Origin: Pontibacter flavimaris
Lineage (GTDB): Bacteria; Bacteroidota; Bacteroidia; Cytophagales; Hymenobacteraceae
Direction: 5' to 3'
DNA length: 64,000 nucleotides
NCBI RefSeq assembly: GCF_001907195.1
Contig: NZ_LVWA01000007.1
Location: forward strand, 62,001 to 126,000
Shown: piece by piece, positions 8,557 through 16,838 of the stretch
How positions within the stretch are numbered: the stretch's first letter is position 1
How the letters are laid out: each line of letters starts with the position of its first letter
Made by a program: the position numbers and the translations under genes
The notes under the pieces: generated by a model
Database searches by the model: none
Told to the model about the DNA's origin: nothing
What the model saw: the letters and a program-made list of their open reading frames with translations, nothing else

Positions 8557-10323
8557 TTAAAAAAAACGGTTTACCTTGGTCATCTCCTTGCGGTACTGCG
8601 TCAGCAGGCGGCTCTTGGAAATAAAGCCCTTGAACTTGCCTTGCCGCACCACCGGCAGCGACCACAGCTTGTAAGTATCCAGCTTATCCAGCACCTCCGA
8701 TGCCGACTCGTCTATCTCCGCCACGGCCTCCGGCGGATGCATCAGGTCGCGGGCAAGTATGGTGTCGTAGTTGGAGGTGTCGCCCAGGCGCTGGCGCAGG
8801 TCGTTCAGCGTGATGACGCCCCGCAGCATGCCCTGCTCATCCAGCACCTGCTGCACATTCCTGTTCGACTTGGCAAAACCCTCCACCACCTCCCGGAAAG
8901 TGGCGTTCTCCCTCACCGGCGTGTTGTCCTCATCCACCAGCTGCTTTATACTTAGCTGGTTCAGCAGGATACGGTCCACGCGCAGGGCCTTGCTCTGGCC
9001 GGCCGGCTGCACCACGCTGCCGCTCAGGTTCTCCATGTAGTACTTGAGGAAGTAGGACACGGCGCAAACCAGCATCAGGGGCACAAAGAGCTGGTAACTC
9101 TGCGTGATCTCGGCCACCAGGAAGATGGCGGTAACGGGCGCGTTCATGATGCAGGCAAACACACTGGCCATGCCCAGGAAGATGAACGTGGCCGGGTTGA
9201 GCGCGTAAAACGGAAGTATGAGCACCGTCACCTTGTAGAACAGAAAGCCCAGCAGGCCGCCCGTGATCAGGGAGGGCGCGAAGTAGCCGCCCTCCCCGCC
9301 AGAGTTCACGCAGATGCCCGTGCTGATCGGCTTCACCATCGTGATCAGGAAAAAGAAGAACAGGTTGAACCACACGGTGTTGGGCAGCACGGCCAGCGGC
9401 GAGTTCACCAGTAGCGAGCGCTCCTCGTTGTTGAGCAGCGCGTTTATACTTACATAGCCCTCGCCATACATGGGCGGCAGCAGAAAGATGATGCTGCCCA
9501 GGGCCAGCCCGCCCGTCAGCGCCCGCAGGTAGGCGTTCTCGATCTTGTTGAAGACCTTGGCGCAGTAGCTGTAGGTCCGGAGCAGGTAGTTAGACATGAG
9601 CCAGCCCAGCACACCCAGCAACACCACCAGCGGAATCTCCTCATAGGCAAAATCGGTGAGCGGCACCTGGAAGCGCAGGTGCTCGCCCATGATGAACTCA
9701 AAAAGGATCTTGCCGGCCGCCGCCGCCACCAGCAGCGGAATCAGCAGCGTGGGGGTGAACTCGGGAAGTATGGTTTCGAGGGCGAAGATGAAGCCCCCCA
9801 TCGGCGCGTTGTACACCGCCGAGATGCCCGCGGCCACGCCGCACCCGATCAGCAGCGTGCGCAGCCGGTAGCCCAGCCCGAGGAAACGCCCCACGTTGGA
9901 GCCCACGGCCGCCCCGCTCGAGATAATGGCCGCCTCCACGCCCGAGCTTCCGCCAAAGCCGATGGTAAGGCCCGTGGTGATGAACTTGGAATAAATAAGC
10001 CGCAGCCGGATAACGGAGGAATGGTTCTCGATGGCATCGATGACACTGCGCGCGCCCCCGAAGTAAGCCGTCTGGCTAAAGATGTTGCGGTTCAGGAACG
10101 TTACGATCAGGAAACCGACGAGCGGCAGCAGGAAGTACAGCAGCTGGGGGGCAAAGTATACGGCGTACTGCTCGAAGTAGAAGATGATGGTCTTGATAAG
10201 TATAGCCGAGAGCCCCACGATGGACCCCACCACCACGCTCAGCACAAAGGGCATGACACGGCTGTTGCTCTGCCGCCTGCGCCACCTCAAAAAAGCCAGC
10301 TGGTATCGGTTTAATCTGCTCAT
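8557..10323 (-). CDS. ClC family chloride channel/antiporter with CBS domains
   Basis: A 588-residue membrane protein. The N-terminal ~440 residues are a ClC core with about ten or more helices. GFGGSSGVEAAI near residues 118-130 stands where the family has GREGP, keeping the Glu at the gate position. GGYFAPSL near 340-352 matches the GxFxP selectivity motif. The C-terminal ~140 residues form two CBS repeats (IKQLVDEDNTPV..., LARDLMHPPEAVAEIDES...), which bind adenine nucleotides in other proteins. It probably exchanges chloride for protons; the gate Glu favours an antiporter but does not prove it. ATG 10323 (MSRLNRY) is preferred over 10368 because the added residues look unlike a membrane-protein N terminus. 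Confidence 0.9.
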   Translation of the reverse strand: MSRLNRYQLAFLRWRRRQSNSRVMPFVLSVVVGSIVGLSAILIKTIIFYFEQYAVYFAPQLLYFLLPLVGFLIVTFLNRNIFSQTAYFGGARSVIDAIENHSSVIRLRLIYSKFITTGLTIGFGGSSGVEAAIISSGAAVGSNVGRFLGLGYRLRTLLIGCGVAAGISAVYNAPMGGFIFALETILPEFTPTLLIPLLVAAAAGKILFEFIMGEHLRFQVPLTDFAYEEIPLVVLLGVLGWLMSNYLLRTYSYCAKVFNKIENAYLRALTGGLALGSIIFLLPPMYGEGYVSINALLNNEERSLLVNSPLAVLPNTVWFNLFFFFLITMVKPISTGICVNSGGEGGYFAPSLITGGLLGFLFYKVTVLILPFYALNPATFIFLGMASVFACIMNAPVTAIFLVAEITQSYQLFVPLMLVCAVSYFLKYYMENLSGSVVQPAGQSKALRVDRILLNQLSIKQLVDEDNTPVRENATFREVVEGFAKSNRNVQQVLDEQGMLRGVITLNDLRQRLGDTSNYDTILARDLMHPPEAVAEIDESASEVLDKLDTYKLWSLPVVRQGKFKGFISKSRLLTQYRKEMTKVNRFF

Positions 10324-10761
10324 GTACCCGTGTTCGTGCGGTTTCCCTCTGCTTTTGGCGTGATACACCCTGTCTCAGCAAGGCATTTATACTTTAGCGG
10401 GCATGGTGCAAGTCCAAAAGCCACCCCGCCTTCCCCTATCCGACAACGAAAGTTGAAGGAAATGGCTGCATTTAAATTTAACCGGCCTTATACGCACCCT
10501 GTAACGCATTGTATAACAAGTGCATAACCGACACTGCATAGCGCCATACGTATACTCTTTGCGTTTCTCCGGCCCTTGCTCCGGTGCATCTTATCTGCCT
10601 CTTTTTTTGAATTTACCCTCAAAAAAGCTTAGCTTGAGCTGAGCGGGATATACGTGCCTGGCCTCAGCAGGAGGCCAGGCCGCTTCTTTCACTCTCTTTT
10701 GGGGGCAGGGGAAGGTATCCTTTTTAAATCAATTTTTTCACCCAATCCAAAAAAATCCATT
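10324..10761. other. Intergenic spacer with a 5' leader hairpin
   Basis: 438 bases between the divergent clc and DUF4168 genes. A perfect 9-bp hairpin, GCCTGGCCT (10656-10664) / AGGCCAGGC (10672-10680), lies about 80 bases before the DUF4168 start, without a T-run, so it is not a terminator. It may be part of the mRNA leader. A run of T at 10604-10610 and a TATACTCTTTG near 10550 could belong to a promoter, but I cannot fix one. Confidence 0.45.
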
Positions 10762-11265
10762 ATGGTATTCATTAAGAAAGGGACGATTGCGGCCGCCTTT
10801 GTGGCGGCAACCATGTGCCTCGGCAGCGCGGCCTATGCCCAGGAGGCAGCCGCCACCCCGGACGGAGCCGGCCAGGAGCAGGCAACACAGCAGTACGCGG
10901 AGGAAGACCTCCGGAAATTCGTGGACGCTAACACCAGTGTGACCGACATCCAGAAAGCCAGCCGCGACACCATGGTTGCCGTGATCGAGGAAAACAGCCT
11001 GACGCTGGAGCGCTTTAACGAGCTGGCCAAGGCGCACCGTGCCAAAAAACTGGAAGAGGTGGCCGAGGGGCCGGAGGAGATCTCCGCCTTCAGCAACGCC
11101 GCGCAGGAGGTGGTAAAGCTGCAGCCTGAGAACAAGGAGAAAATAGAGGCGGCTGTGCAGGAGCATGGCCTGACAATGGAAAAGTATACCGCCCTGATGA
11201 AGGCCTACAAGGATGACCCCGAGGTGCAGAACCAGGTACGGAAAATAGTGGCAGAGAAGAAATAA
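10762..11265 (+). CDS. Secreted DUF4168 domain protein
   Basis: 167 residues: a signal peptide (KKGTIAAAFVAATMCLGSAAYAQ, cleavage after AYAQ) then a helical, highly charged mature region. Two copies of a DUF4168-like unit are visible, each with a xLxxFV/VVKL start and a (S)LTxExYxxLxKAY ending: EEDLRKFVDANT...LTLERFNELAKAH and AQEVVKLQPEN...LTMEKYTALMKAY. DUF4168 proteins are periplasmic and of unknown function. The frame is open to 10654, but ATG 10762 puts the signal peptide first. A strong terminator follows at 11284-11335. Confidence 0.82.
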   Translation: MVFIKKGTIAAAFVAATMCLGSAAYAQEAAATPDGAGQEQATQQYAEEDLRKFVDANTSVTDIQKASRDTMVAVIEENSLTLERFNELAKAHRAKKLEEVAEGPEEISAFSNAAQEVVKLQPENKEKIEAAVQEHGLTMEKYTALMKAYKDDPEVQNQVRKIVAEKK

Positions 11266-11283
11266 AATTGCTGCCAACCCCTC

Positions 11284-11335
11284 AGAATAAGAAAAAAGCT
11301 CCGGACATGACTGCCCGGAGCTTTTTTCTTATTCT
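11284..11335. terminator. Bidirectional intrinsic terminator
   Basis: Perfect 21-bp inverted repeat (11284-11304 with 11315-11335) around a ten-base loop. It has A- and T-rich outer arms, so it can end transcripts from both the DUF4168 gene and the convergent yceI gene. Confidence 0.9.
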
Positions 11336-11391
11336 GCGGATGTATACACTCACCCACGAATTACGAGCAAGCGCAACGCCAGGCATTATAC

Positions 11392-11928
11392 TTACGCCTG
11401 CTTCACCAGCTGGATCTCACAGTTCAGCTTAATCTCGTCGCTCACCACTACGCTGCCAGCCTCGGTTACGGCATTCCAGGTAAGGCCGAAATCCTTGCGG
11501 TTTACCTTCCCGGTTACGGTAAAGCCGGCTTTGGTCTGCCCATAGGGGTCCACCACAATGCCACCGTACTCCACGTTCACGGTCACCGGTTTGGTAGTGC
11601 CCCGGATGGTCAGGTCGCCGTGCAGTTTGTACTCGCCTTCGCCCACTTTCTCAAAACTCTTGCCCTCATACTTTACCTGGTCGTGGCTTGCGGCATCAAA
11701 GAAGTCGGCCGACTTCAGGTGCGTGTCGCGCTGCTCGTTGTTGGTGCTGATGGAGTCTACATCGGCCGTGAATAAGATCTGGGAGGCCTTGGTAAAGTCA
11801 TCCTCCTCAGTCTCCACCTCCACGTTAAATTTTCCGAAATAGCCCGTCACCGTCGAGATCATCAGGTGCTTCACTTTAAACTGCACTTCGCTGTGGGTGG
11901 GGTCTACTGCCCATTTTGTTGTTGCCAT
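11392..11928 (-). CDS. yceI: YceI family lipid-binding protein
   Basis: 178 residues with the YceI lipocalin-like barrel: N-terminal WAVDPTHSEVQFKVKHLMISTVTGYFGKF, the DSIST and RDTHLKSADFFDA segments, then HGDLTIRGTTKPVTV and GLTWNAVTEAG...VSDEIKL near the end. Family members bind polyisoprenoid or similar lipids in the barrel. No signal peptide is visible, so this copy is probably cytoplasmic, unlike E. coli YceI. It is a single gene divergent from carbonic anhydrase; paired palindromes in the shared upstream region (12056-12084) could control either gene. Confidence 0.92.
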   Translation of the reverse strand: MATTKWAVDPTHSEVQFKVKHLMISTVTGYFGKFNVEVETEEDDFTKASQILFTADVDSISTNNEQRDTHLKSADFFDAASHDQVKYEGKSFEKVGEGEYKLHGDLTIRGTTKPVTVNVEYGGIVVDPYGQTKAGFTVTGKVNRKDFGLTWNAVTEAGSVVVSDEIKLNCEIQLVKQA

Positions 11929-12055
11929 AATTATTCGTTTTTATATGTGTTAACTGATTACCAGAGAATTCTAAGCCCCTTACTGTCAGGGATGATTAAG
12001 ATAAACGGACAGCGAAGTATAACGTTCTCCCTTCGCCACGCTCCTCCTTAATCCA

Positions 12056-12084
12056 TACATTAAATGTACATACATGTAAATGTA
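12056..12084. promoter_or_regulatory. Two tandem palindromes, candidate operator
   Basis: TACATTAAATGTA (12056-12068) and TACATGTAAATGTA (12071-12084) are two copies of a TACAT-n-AATGTA dyad spaced by two bases in a divergent promoter region. This is a typical layout for a dimeric regulator, but the factor is unknown. Confidence 0.4.
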
Positions 12085-12190
12085 GAAAATGTTTGCCTAA
12101 TATCCCTGTCGCCCGTAAAAAAATATGCCGCTGGGCCTCCAAATAGCCTCCCGGCCATTATAGTTACGCGCTACTTTTGCCTGATTGTGC

Positions 12191-12198
12191 TATATTTG
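12191..12198 (+). promoter_or_regulatory. Candidate -7 box, carbonic anhydrase promoter
   Basis: TATATTTG matches the Bacteroidota TAnnTTTG consensus exactly, about 70 bases before the start codon. A TTTG lies only 11 bases upstream, too close for the usual -33 element. Confidence 0.35.
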
Positions 12199-12267
12199 AA
12201 TCTTGTAAATACTGTTGCCGTTCAGGAAAGCGGCACAGGCAGCATCTTAACTTAAATTCACCGCCCC

Positions 12268-12891
12268 ATGAGAGTACATACCAGAGAAACCCAGAGCAGC
12301 CTCACGCCGGAAAAGGCCATCCAGATTCTGAAAGAGGGCAACAACCGCTTCGTGGGAAATCTGAAGGCCAACCGCAACCTGTTGCAGCAGGTCAACGAGA
12401 CCTGCAACGGGCAGTTTCCCTTCGCCATCATCCTCAGCTGCATCGACTCCAGAACATCCGCAGAGCTTATATTTGACCAGGGCCTGGGCGATATCTTCAG
12501 TACCCGTGTGGCGGGCAATGTGGTGAACGAAGACGTTCTGGGAAGTATGGAGTTTGCCTGCAAAATAGCGGGCTCGAAGGTGGTGCTGGTGCTAGGCCAC
12601 ACACACTGCGGGGCCATAAAGGGCGCCTGCGACCGGGTAGAGATGGGCCACCTGACCGTCCTGCTGCAAAAGATCGAGCCTGCCATCAAGCTGGAAACCG
12701 CCACCATCTCCGACAGGAGCAGCAAAAACACTGCCTTCGTTCAGAACGTGGCCGAAAACAACGTGCACCTGATGATGGAACGCGTGCGGGAGGAGAGCCG
12801 GATCCTGAAAGAGATGGAGCAGATCGGTGAGATCCGGATCATCGGGGGCATGTATAACGTGGAAACCGGCAAGGTGGATTTTTACGAGTAG
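12268..12891 (+). CDS. Beta-class carbonic anhydrase
   Basis: A 207-residue zinc enzyme that interconverts carbon dioxide and bicarbonate in the cytoplasm. The ligand set is complete: Cys58-x-Asp60-x-Arg62 in ILSCIDSRTSAE, and His111/Cys114 in LGHTHCGAIKGA. The GNVVNEDVLGSMEFA stretch is typical of the clade. Length is normal. A TAnnTTTG promoter box lies about 70 bases upstream; no obvious terminator follows, only a loose TATACTTT/AAAGTATA dyad near 12893-12920. It probably supplies bicarbonate for carboxylations. Confidence 0.95.
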   Translation: MRVHTRETQSSLTPEKAIQILKEGNNRFVGNLKANRNLLQQVNETCNGQFPFAIILSCIDSRTSAELIFDQGLGDIFSTRVAGNVVNEDVLGSMEFACKIAGSKVVLVLGHTHCGAIKGACDRVEMGHLTVLLQKIEPAIKLETATISDRSSKNTAFVQNVAENNVHLMMERVREESRILKEMEQIGEIRIIGGMYNVETGKVDFYE

Positions 12892-12982
12892 GCTATACTT
12901 TTGTACATTATAGCAAAGTATAAGCGCATACTTCTTCCGCAGCTTTTCGTACTTTAGGGTTCCACCAAAACAAGCAAGATCT

Positions 12983-13954
12983 ATGCAGTACAGACGATTT
13001 GGCCGCACCGGCTGGGATATTAGCGAAGTAGGCTACGGCATGTGGGGCATGGCCGGCTGGACTGAGTCAGACGACCGGCAGTCGGAGCAATCCCTGGACC
13101 TGGCCGTGGCGCGCGGCTGTAACTTTTTCGATACGGCCTGGGGCTACGGCAAAGGGCACAGCGAGGAACTGCTCGGAAAGCTGCTGAAACGCCATCCGCA
13201 GAAAAGGCTATACATTGCCACCAAAATCCCCCCAAAAAACTTTACCTGGCCCTCCCGGCCGGAGTTTAAACTGGAAGAGGTGTTCCCGGCGAGCCACATC
13301 ATTGCGTACACCGAGAAAAGCCTGAAGAACCTGGGCGTGGAGACGATTGACCTGCAGCAGTTTCATGTGTGGGAAGATAGTTGGGCGGAGCACGAGGAGT
13401 GGCAGCGCGCCGTGGAGAAACTGAAGGCCGACGGCAAGATCCAGCACATGGGCGTGAGCGTGAACCGCTGGGAACCCGAGAACGTGCTCAGAACGCTGCG
13501 CACCGGCCACATCAGCGCCGTGCAGGTGATCTACAACATCTTCGACCAGGCGCCCGAGGATGAGCTGTTCCCGCTCTGCGAGAAGCTGGACGTTGGCATC
13601 ATCGCCCGCGTTCCGTTCGATGAGGGCACCCTGACCGGAACCCTCACCAAAGACACCACCTTCCCGGAGGGCGACTGGCGCAACACCTACTTCGTGCCCG
13701 AGAACCTGAACAGCAGCGTGGACCACGCCGAAAAACTGAGGCCGCTGGTGCCCGGAAGTATGACCATGGCCGAGATGGCCCTGCGCTTCATACTCAGCAA
13801 CCCGCAGATCAGCACCACCATACCCGGCATGCGCAAAGCCAACCACGTGGAGGCCAACCTGGCTGCCAGCGACGGCAATGGCCTGCCCCAGGAGCTGCTC
13901 CAGGAGCTGAAAGGCCACCGCTGGGACCGCCAGCCCACTGATTGGTCGCAGTAG
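12983..13954 (+). CDS. Aldo/keto reductase
   Basis: A 323-residue NADPH-dependent oxidoreductase with a TIM-barrel fold. The catalytic tetrad is visible: Asp50 and Tyr55 (FFDTAWGYGKGHSE), Lys81 (IATKIPPK) and His128 (QQFHVW). The cofactor-binding C-terminal half has ISTTIPGMRKANHVEANLAAS. It begins QYRRFGRTGWDISEVGYGMW, usual for this family. The substrate cannot be read from sequence. A compact terminator follows at 13980. Confidence 0.92.
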   Translation: MQYRRFGRTGWDISEVGYGMWGMAGWTESDDRQSEQSLDLAVARGCNFFDTAWGYGKGHSEELLGKLLKRHPQKRLYIATKIPPKNFTWPSRPEFKLEEVFPASHIIAYTEKSLKNLGVETIDLQQFHVWEDSWAEHEEWQRAVEKLKADGKIQHMGVSVNRWEPENVLRTLRTGHISAVQVIYNIFDQAPEDELFPLCEKLDVGIIARVPFDEGTLTGTLTKDTTFPEGDWRNTYFVPENLNSSVDHAEKLRPLVPGSMTMAEMALRFILSNPQISTTIPGMRKANHVEANLAASDGNGLPQELLQELKGHRWDRQPTDWSQ

Positions 13955-13979
13955 AAAGTATAAACAAAGTATAACCGGA

Positions 13980-14005
13980 GCCGCTGCCACACAGCGGCCT
14001 TTTTT
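13980..14005 (+). terminator. Intrinsic terminator after the aldo/keto reductase
   Basis: GCCGCTG (13980-13986) pairs with CAGCGGC (13992-13998) around a five-base loop, followed by a run of T. Confidence 0.85.
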
Positions 14006-14030
14006 ATGCTTATAGGTGCGGGATGTATAC

Positions 14031-14038
14031 TATATTTG
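14031..14038 (+). promoter_or_regulatory. Candidate -7 box, elaA promoter
   Basis: TATATTTG, an exact TAnnTTTG match, sits 31 bases before the elaA start and just after the previous terminator. No clear TTTG lies at the -33 position. Confidence 0.4.
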
Positions 14039-14069
14039 CAACCTGGATTCCTGATTTTAATTCCCCCGC

Positions 14070-14519
14070 ATGAGCCTGACCAAAATAAGCAAAGCTTTCC
14101 AAGAGCTTACCCCGCACGAAATGTACGAGATGCTGCGCCTGCGCAGCGAGGTGTTCGTAGTGGAGCAAACCTGTGTGTTCCTGGACATGGATAACAAGGA
14201 CCAGCAATGCCGGCACCTGCTGCTTTACAAGGAGGGAGAACTGGTGGCCACCTCGCGCCTGGTGCCGCCCGGCCTCTCCTACCCCGACGCCATGTCCATT
14301 GGCCGCATCGTGACAAGTATGCAAGTGCGCAGTACAGGTGTGGGCAGGATTTTAGTGGATTATTCGATAGAAGAATGCTACCGACTCCACGGCCACGGCC
14401 CCATCAAAATTGGCGCACAGGTATACGCGCAAGGCTTTTACGAGAGCTTCGGCTTTGTGCAGTCCGGCCCGGAGTACGATGAGGATGGTATCCCTCACAT
14501 TGAGATGACGAAAGCGTAG
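14070..14519 (+). CDS. elaA: ElaA-type GNAT N-acetyltransferase
   Basis: 149 residues. The start matches ElaA: HEMYEMLRLRSEVFVVEQTCVFLDMDNKD. The acetyl-CoA region follows as SIGRIVTSMQVRSTGVGRILVDYSIEE, and then the C-terminal KIGAQVYAQGFYESFGFVQSGPEYDEDGIPHIEM. ElaA-like proteins acetylate small amines or protein N termini; the target is unknown. Single gene with its own likely promoter. Confidence 0.9.
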   Translation: MSLTKISKAFQELTPHEMYEMLRLRSEVFVVEQTCVFLDMDNKDQQCRHLLLYKEGELVATSRLVPPGLSYPDAMSIGRIVTSMQVRSTGVGRILVDYSIEECYRLHGHGPIKIGAQVYAQGFYESFGFVQSGPEYDEDGIPHIEMTKA

Positions 14520-14675
14520 TTTTCCTTTCGACTGTTATAAAGGATTTTCTGCAATACCGGGTCCAACCGGCCCTCCCCCTCTGCTTCACCCCACCCCAGC
14601 CCTCCCCTAAAAACAGGGGAGGGAGCTATACTTGCTGCTTTAGTCCAAGTATAAGTTGCATTGCTACTTCCCTCA

Positions 14676-14739
14676 CGCGGACAGGTCGCGACCTGTCCCT
14701 ACAAGTATAAACCCACCCCCACCCCTCCAAGGAGGGGAG
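14676..14739 (+). repeat. Element A: palindrome plus TATAAAC plus C-rich block
   Basis: Contains GGACAGGTCGCGACCTGTCC (14679-14698), CTACAAGTATAAA and a CCACCCC...CAAGGAGGGG block. Other copies are 30027-30092 (same orientation, two changes in the palindrome) and 91-154 (opposite orientation). Confidence 0.8.
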
Positions 14740-14759
14740 TTCTGTTGAAGCTCCGTCAG

Positions 14760-14996
14760 CCGCGGCTATCGAATTGATACCCAGTCTTTGGGTTGAGCGC
14801 CTATGCGAGTTTTTCCGGTGCCGCAGGCAGCCCGAGGCACGAGGGCAGGAAAAGCTCCCAGCGCGATGCCCGAAGACGAGCCCTCTCGGGCTGGAGAGCA
14901 CCAAAGTATGAAGTGCAACTATGGGTGAGTAAGTCTAGAGGATCAGCAGTAGCTAACAAGGATAGCTTGGTTCAAGCGGAAGGAAGCAGGGGCTAA
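14760..14996 (+). repeat. Element B, ~240-bp interspersed repeat, copy 1
   Basis: Runs from GGCTATCGAA through GGGTTGAGCGCC, CCAGCGCGATGCC, CGAGCCCTCTCGGGCT and AGGATCAG to GAAGGAAGC. It shares these blocks in order with 30185-30432 and 52587-52832. Compared with copy 2 it lacks about 14 bases after CCGGTGCCG. The function and the mode of spread are unknown. Confidence 0.8.
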
Positions 14997-15004
14997 TAGA
15001 GGCA

Positions 15005-15119
15005 CAAGCGGACGCTTGCGCCAGGGAATGTATAAAGTATAGCCAAGTATAAGTATGGCTTTTCAAGCCAGTCAAGTTGCAAACCTGACGCCATAGTAGG
15101 ATACAAGTCTGAAGACTTG
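15005..15119 (+). repeat. Four short variable-stem hairpins
   Basis: CAAGCG-GA-CGCTTG (15005-15018), TGGCTT-TTC-AAGCCA (15056-15070), GTCAAGTT-GCA-AACCTGAC with one mismatch (15071-15089), and CAAGTC-TGAA-GACTTG (15104-15119). Three are followed by a (G)CGCCA/GCACCA-like tail. They belong to the dispersed family also seen at 30460-30521, 38511-38558 and 39454-39511. Confidence 0.8.
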
Positions 15120-15216
15120 CACCATAGAGAAAGACAAGTATAAAATACGGCCACGAAACGCCATGCTTCGGCAGCACCCATCATTACCTCAGCCAACTCC
15201 TAAACTCCCTAACTTA

Positions 15217-16467
15217 CTACCGCTCCTGCCCTGTAGACACCAGCACCGACGTATCGTCCTCCACAGCACGGCGGCTGGCGCGGAAGCGGATGGTGCGCTT
15301 GCCTAGCAGCAACAGCAGCAGGCCTACCAGGGAGCAGCCCGCCATCACGCTTACCATAGGCAGGGCGGTGCCCGTGTGCAGCACGCTCACCGCCGCCGAC
15401 ATCAAGCCTCCCATCGCCATTCTGAAGCTTCCCAATAGCGCTGCGGCACTGCCCGTGTTTTTGGTGAACGGCGCCAGGGAGAGCGCTGTGGCATTCGGGT
15501 TTAGCAAGCCCTGGCCGGTAAGGAATATGAACAGCAGCCCGATGAGCGATAATTTGCTGAACCAGCCATAGTACGTGCCCACCACCAACAATATGCCCGC
15601 GGCCGTCTGGTAGAAGAGGGTGAAGTTGATCACCTGTTCGCTTTTGAACCTGTTCAGGATGATGTGATTAAGTTGTGTGGACCCGATCATGGCGAAAGCC
15701 AGGAAGGCGAAGATCCAGCCGTACTCCTGCTCGCTCACCTTGTAAATGTTCATGAACACATCCGCGGAGCCCGCTATGTAGGCAAAGGGAGCCGCCGTGG
15801 CGATTCCCCCGGCCAGGGTATACAGCAGGAACTGCTCCTGTTTCAGCACCAGCACGAAGTTCTTAAGCACTGCCTTTGGCTTCAGCGAGATGGAGGCATC
15901 GGCGGGTCGCCCCTCGGGCAGAAAAAAGTACACCCCTAGCATGATCAGGGCCGTAATCACGGCAAGTATAACGAACACCGAGTGCCAGCCAAACGCAGCC
16001 GTTACATAGCCCCCCACCGTAGGCGCCACCATCGGCGAGACGGCGATAACCAGCGTGAGCAGCGAGAAGGCCTGCGCCGTCTTGTTCACCGGGAAGATAT
16101 CGCGCACCAGCGCCTGTGCCGCCACCATGCCCACACAGCCGCCAATGGCCTGCAAAAACCGCATCAGCACAAACGAGTTGATCGACTCGGTATAGGCGCA
16201 GGCCAGCGAGGTAAGGATGTAGATGAACAGGCCGGCGTACAAAGGCATTTTGCGCCCGTAGCGGTCCAGCAAGGGGCCGTAGAGCAGCTGCCCCACTGAA
16301 ATGCCCACCAGGTATGCCGTGAGCGAGAGCTGCACCTGCGCAATGGTGGTTTTCAGGTCGGAGGCGATGGCCGGGAAGCCGGGCAGGTACATATCAATCG
16401 AGAAAGGACTGATAGTGGCCAGCGAGCCCAGGATGAGTATGATTACAATGTATTGTTTACGCGTCAT
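15217..16467 (-). CDS. MFS drug-resistance transporter, Bcr/CflA family
   Basis: 416 residues with 12 predicted membrane helices. Helix 1 has the family start SPFSIDMYLPGFPAIASDL. The loop after helix 2 carries the MFS motif GPLLDRYGRKMPLYAG. The helix-4/5 region has RFLQAIGGCVGMVAAQALVRDIF and the drug/H+ antiporter motif C region VIAVSPMVAPTVGGYV. The family exports bicyclomycin, chloramphenicol or sulfonamides by proton antiport; this one's substrate is unknown. The ATG overlaps nothing important and faces away from the DUF3820 gene. Confidence 0.9.
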   Translation of the reverse strand: MTRKQYIVIILILGSLATISPFSIDMYLPGFPAIASDLKTTIAQVQLSLTAYLVGISVGQLLYGPLLDRYGRKMPLYAGLFIYILTSLACAYTESINSFVLMRFLQAIGGCVGMVAAQALVRDIFPVNKTAQAFSLLTLVIAVSPMVAPTVGGYVTAAFGWHSVFVILAVITALIMLGVYFFLPEGRPADASISLKPKAVLKNFVLVLKQEQFLLYTLAGGIATAAPFAYIAGSADVFMNIYKVSEQEYGWIFAFLAFAMIGSTQLNHIILNRFKSEQVINFTLFYQTAAGILLVVGTYYGWFSKLSLIGLLFIFLTGQGLLNPNATALSLAPFTKNTGSAAALLGSFRMAMGGLMSAAVSVLHTGTALPMVSVMAGCSLVGLLLLLLGKRTIRFRASRRAVEDDTSVLVSTGQER

Positions 16468-16584
16468 GTAAAGTATTCAGAAAAACGCCCCAAAGTTACA
16501 ACTTATATAAGTCTCTGCAGCGGCAGCACAGAGGTATATAACCCCATACTTGGCGCAATGTTCAGGATTGTTTACCTTGCTTGC

Positions 16585-16836
16585 ATGAATACCCACGAGG
16601 CGCAGCCTAATCCCAATATTTTGCAGGAACTGGTCCAGCACCGCATGCCTTTCGGCAAGTATAAAGACACCCTGCTCTGCGACCTGCCCGTGTCGTACCT
16701 GGAGTGGTTCGCCAGCAAGGGTTTCCCGCCGGGCAAGCTGGGAATGCAGCTGGCTACCATGTTCGAGATCAAAACAAACGGGTTGGAATACCTGCTGACC
16801 CCGCTCAGGCGCCAGGCAGGCAGGCGCAAAGTATAA
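16585..16836 (+). CDS. DUF3820 family protein
   Basis: 83 residues with the DUF3820 hallmark MPFGKYKDTLLCDLPVSYLEW, then FASKGFPPGKLGMQLATMFEIKTNGLEYLL and a basic tail. The frame is open upstream to 16453, but the family match begins just after ATG 16585 (MNTHEAQ). The E. coli homologue is a small protein linked to replication or repair in some literature; I would not assign a role. It converges on the rluE-like gene with only two bases between them. Confidence 0.88.
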   Translation: MNTHEAQPNPNILQELVQHRMPFGKYKDTLLCDLPVSYLEWFASKGFPPGKLGMQLATMFEIKTNGLEYLLTPLRRQAGRRKV

Positions 16837-16838
16837 AC

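Larger units (their letters stand above)
11929..12267. other. Divergent promoter region between yceI and carbonic anhydrase
   Basis: 339 bases holding both promoters. It contains an AAGTATAAC near 12016, the paired palindromes at 12056-12084 and a TATATTTG box at 12191-12198. No small ORF is convincing. Confidence 0.6.
14520..15216. repeat. Intergenic repeat cluster 1
   Basis: About 700 bases with no supported gene. In order: a C/G-rich dyad (CCCTCCCC...GGGGAGGG near 14599-14624), element A (14676-14739), element B (14760-14996), the short hairpins at 15005-15119, and many AAGTAT/ATACTT hexamers. Open frames of 60-90 codons run through element B on the minus strand and, with variation, through its other copies; they have no gene-like features and should not be annotated as proteins. 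Confidence 0.75.

Noticed and set aside
10656-10680. Hairpin before the DUF4168 gene as a riboswitch or terminator
   Set aside because: It has no T-run and no known riboswitch core; only a hairpin can be claimed.
14626-14904. 92-codon minus-strand frame in element B
   Set aside because: Similar peptides would come from the other element B copy at 52556-52738, but with shifts and deletions that do not keep the frame; it is repeat DNA, not a gene.
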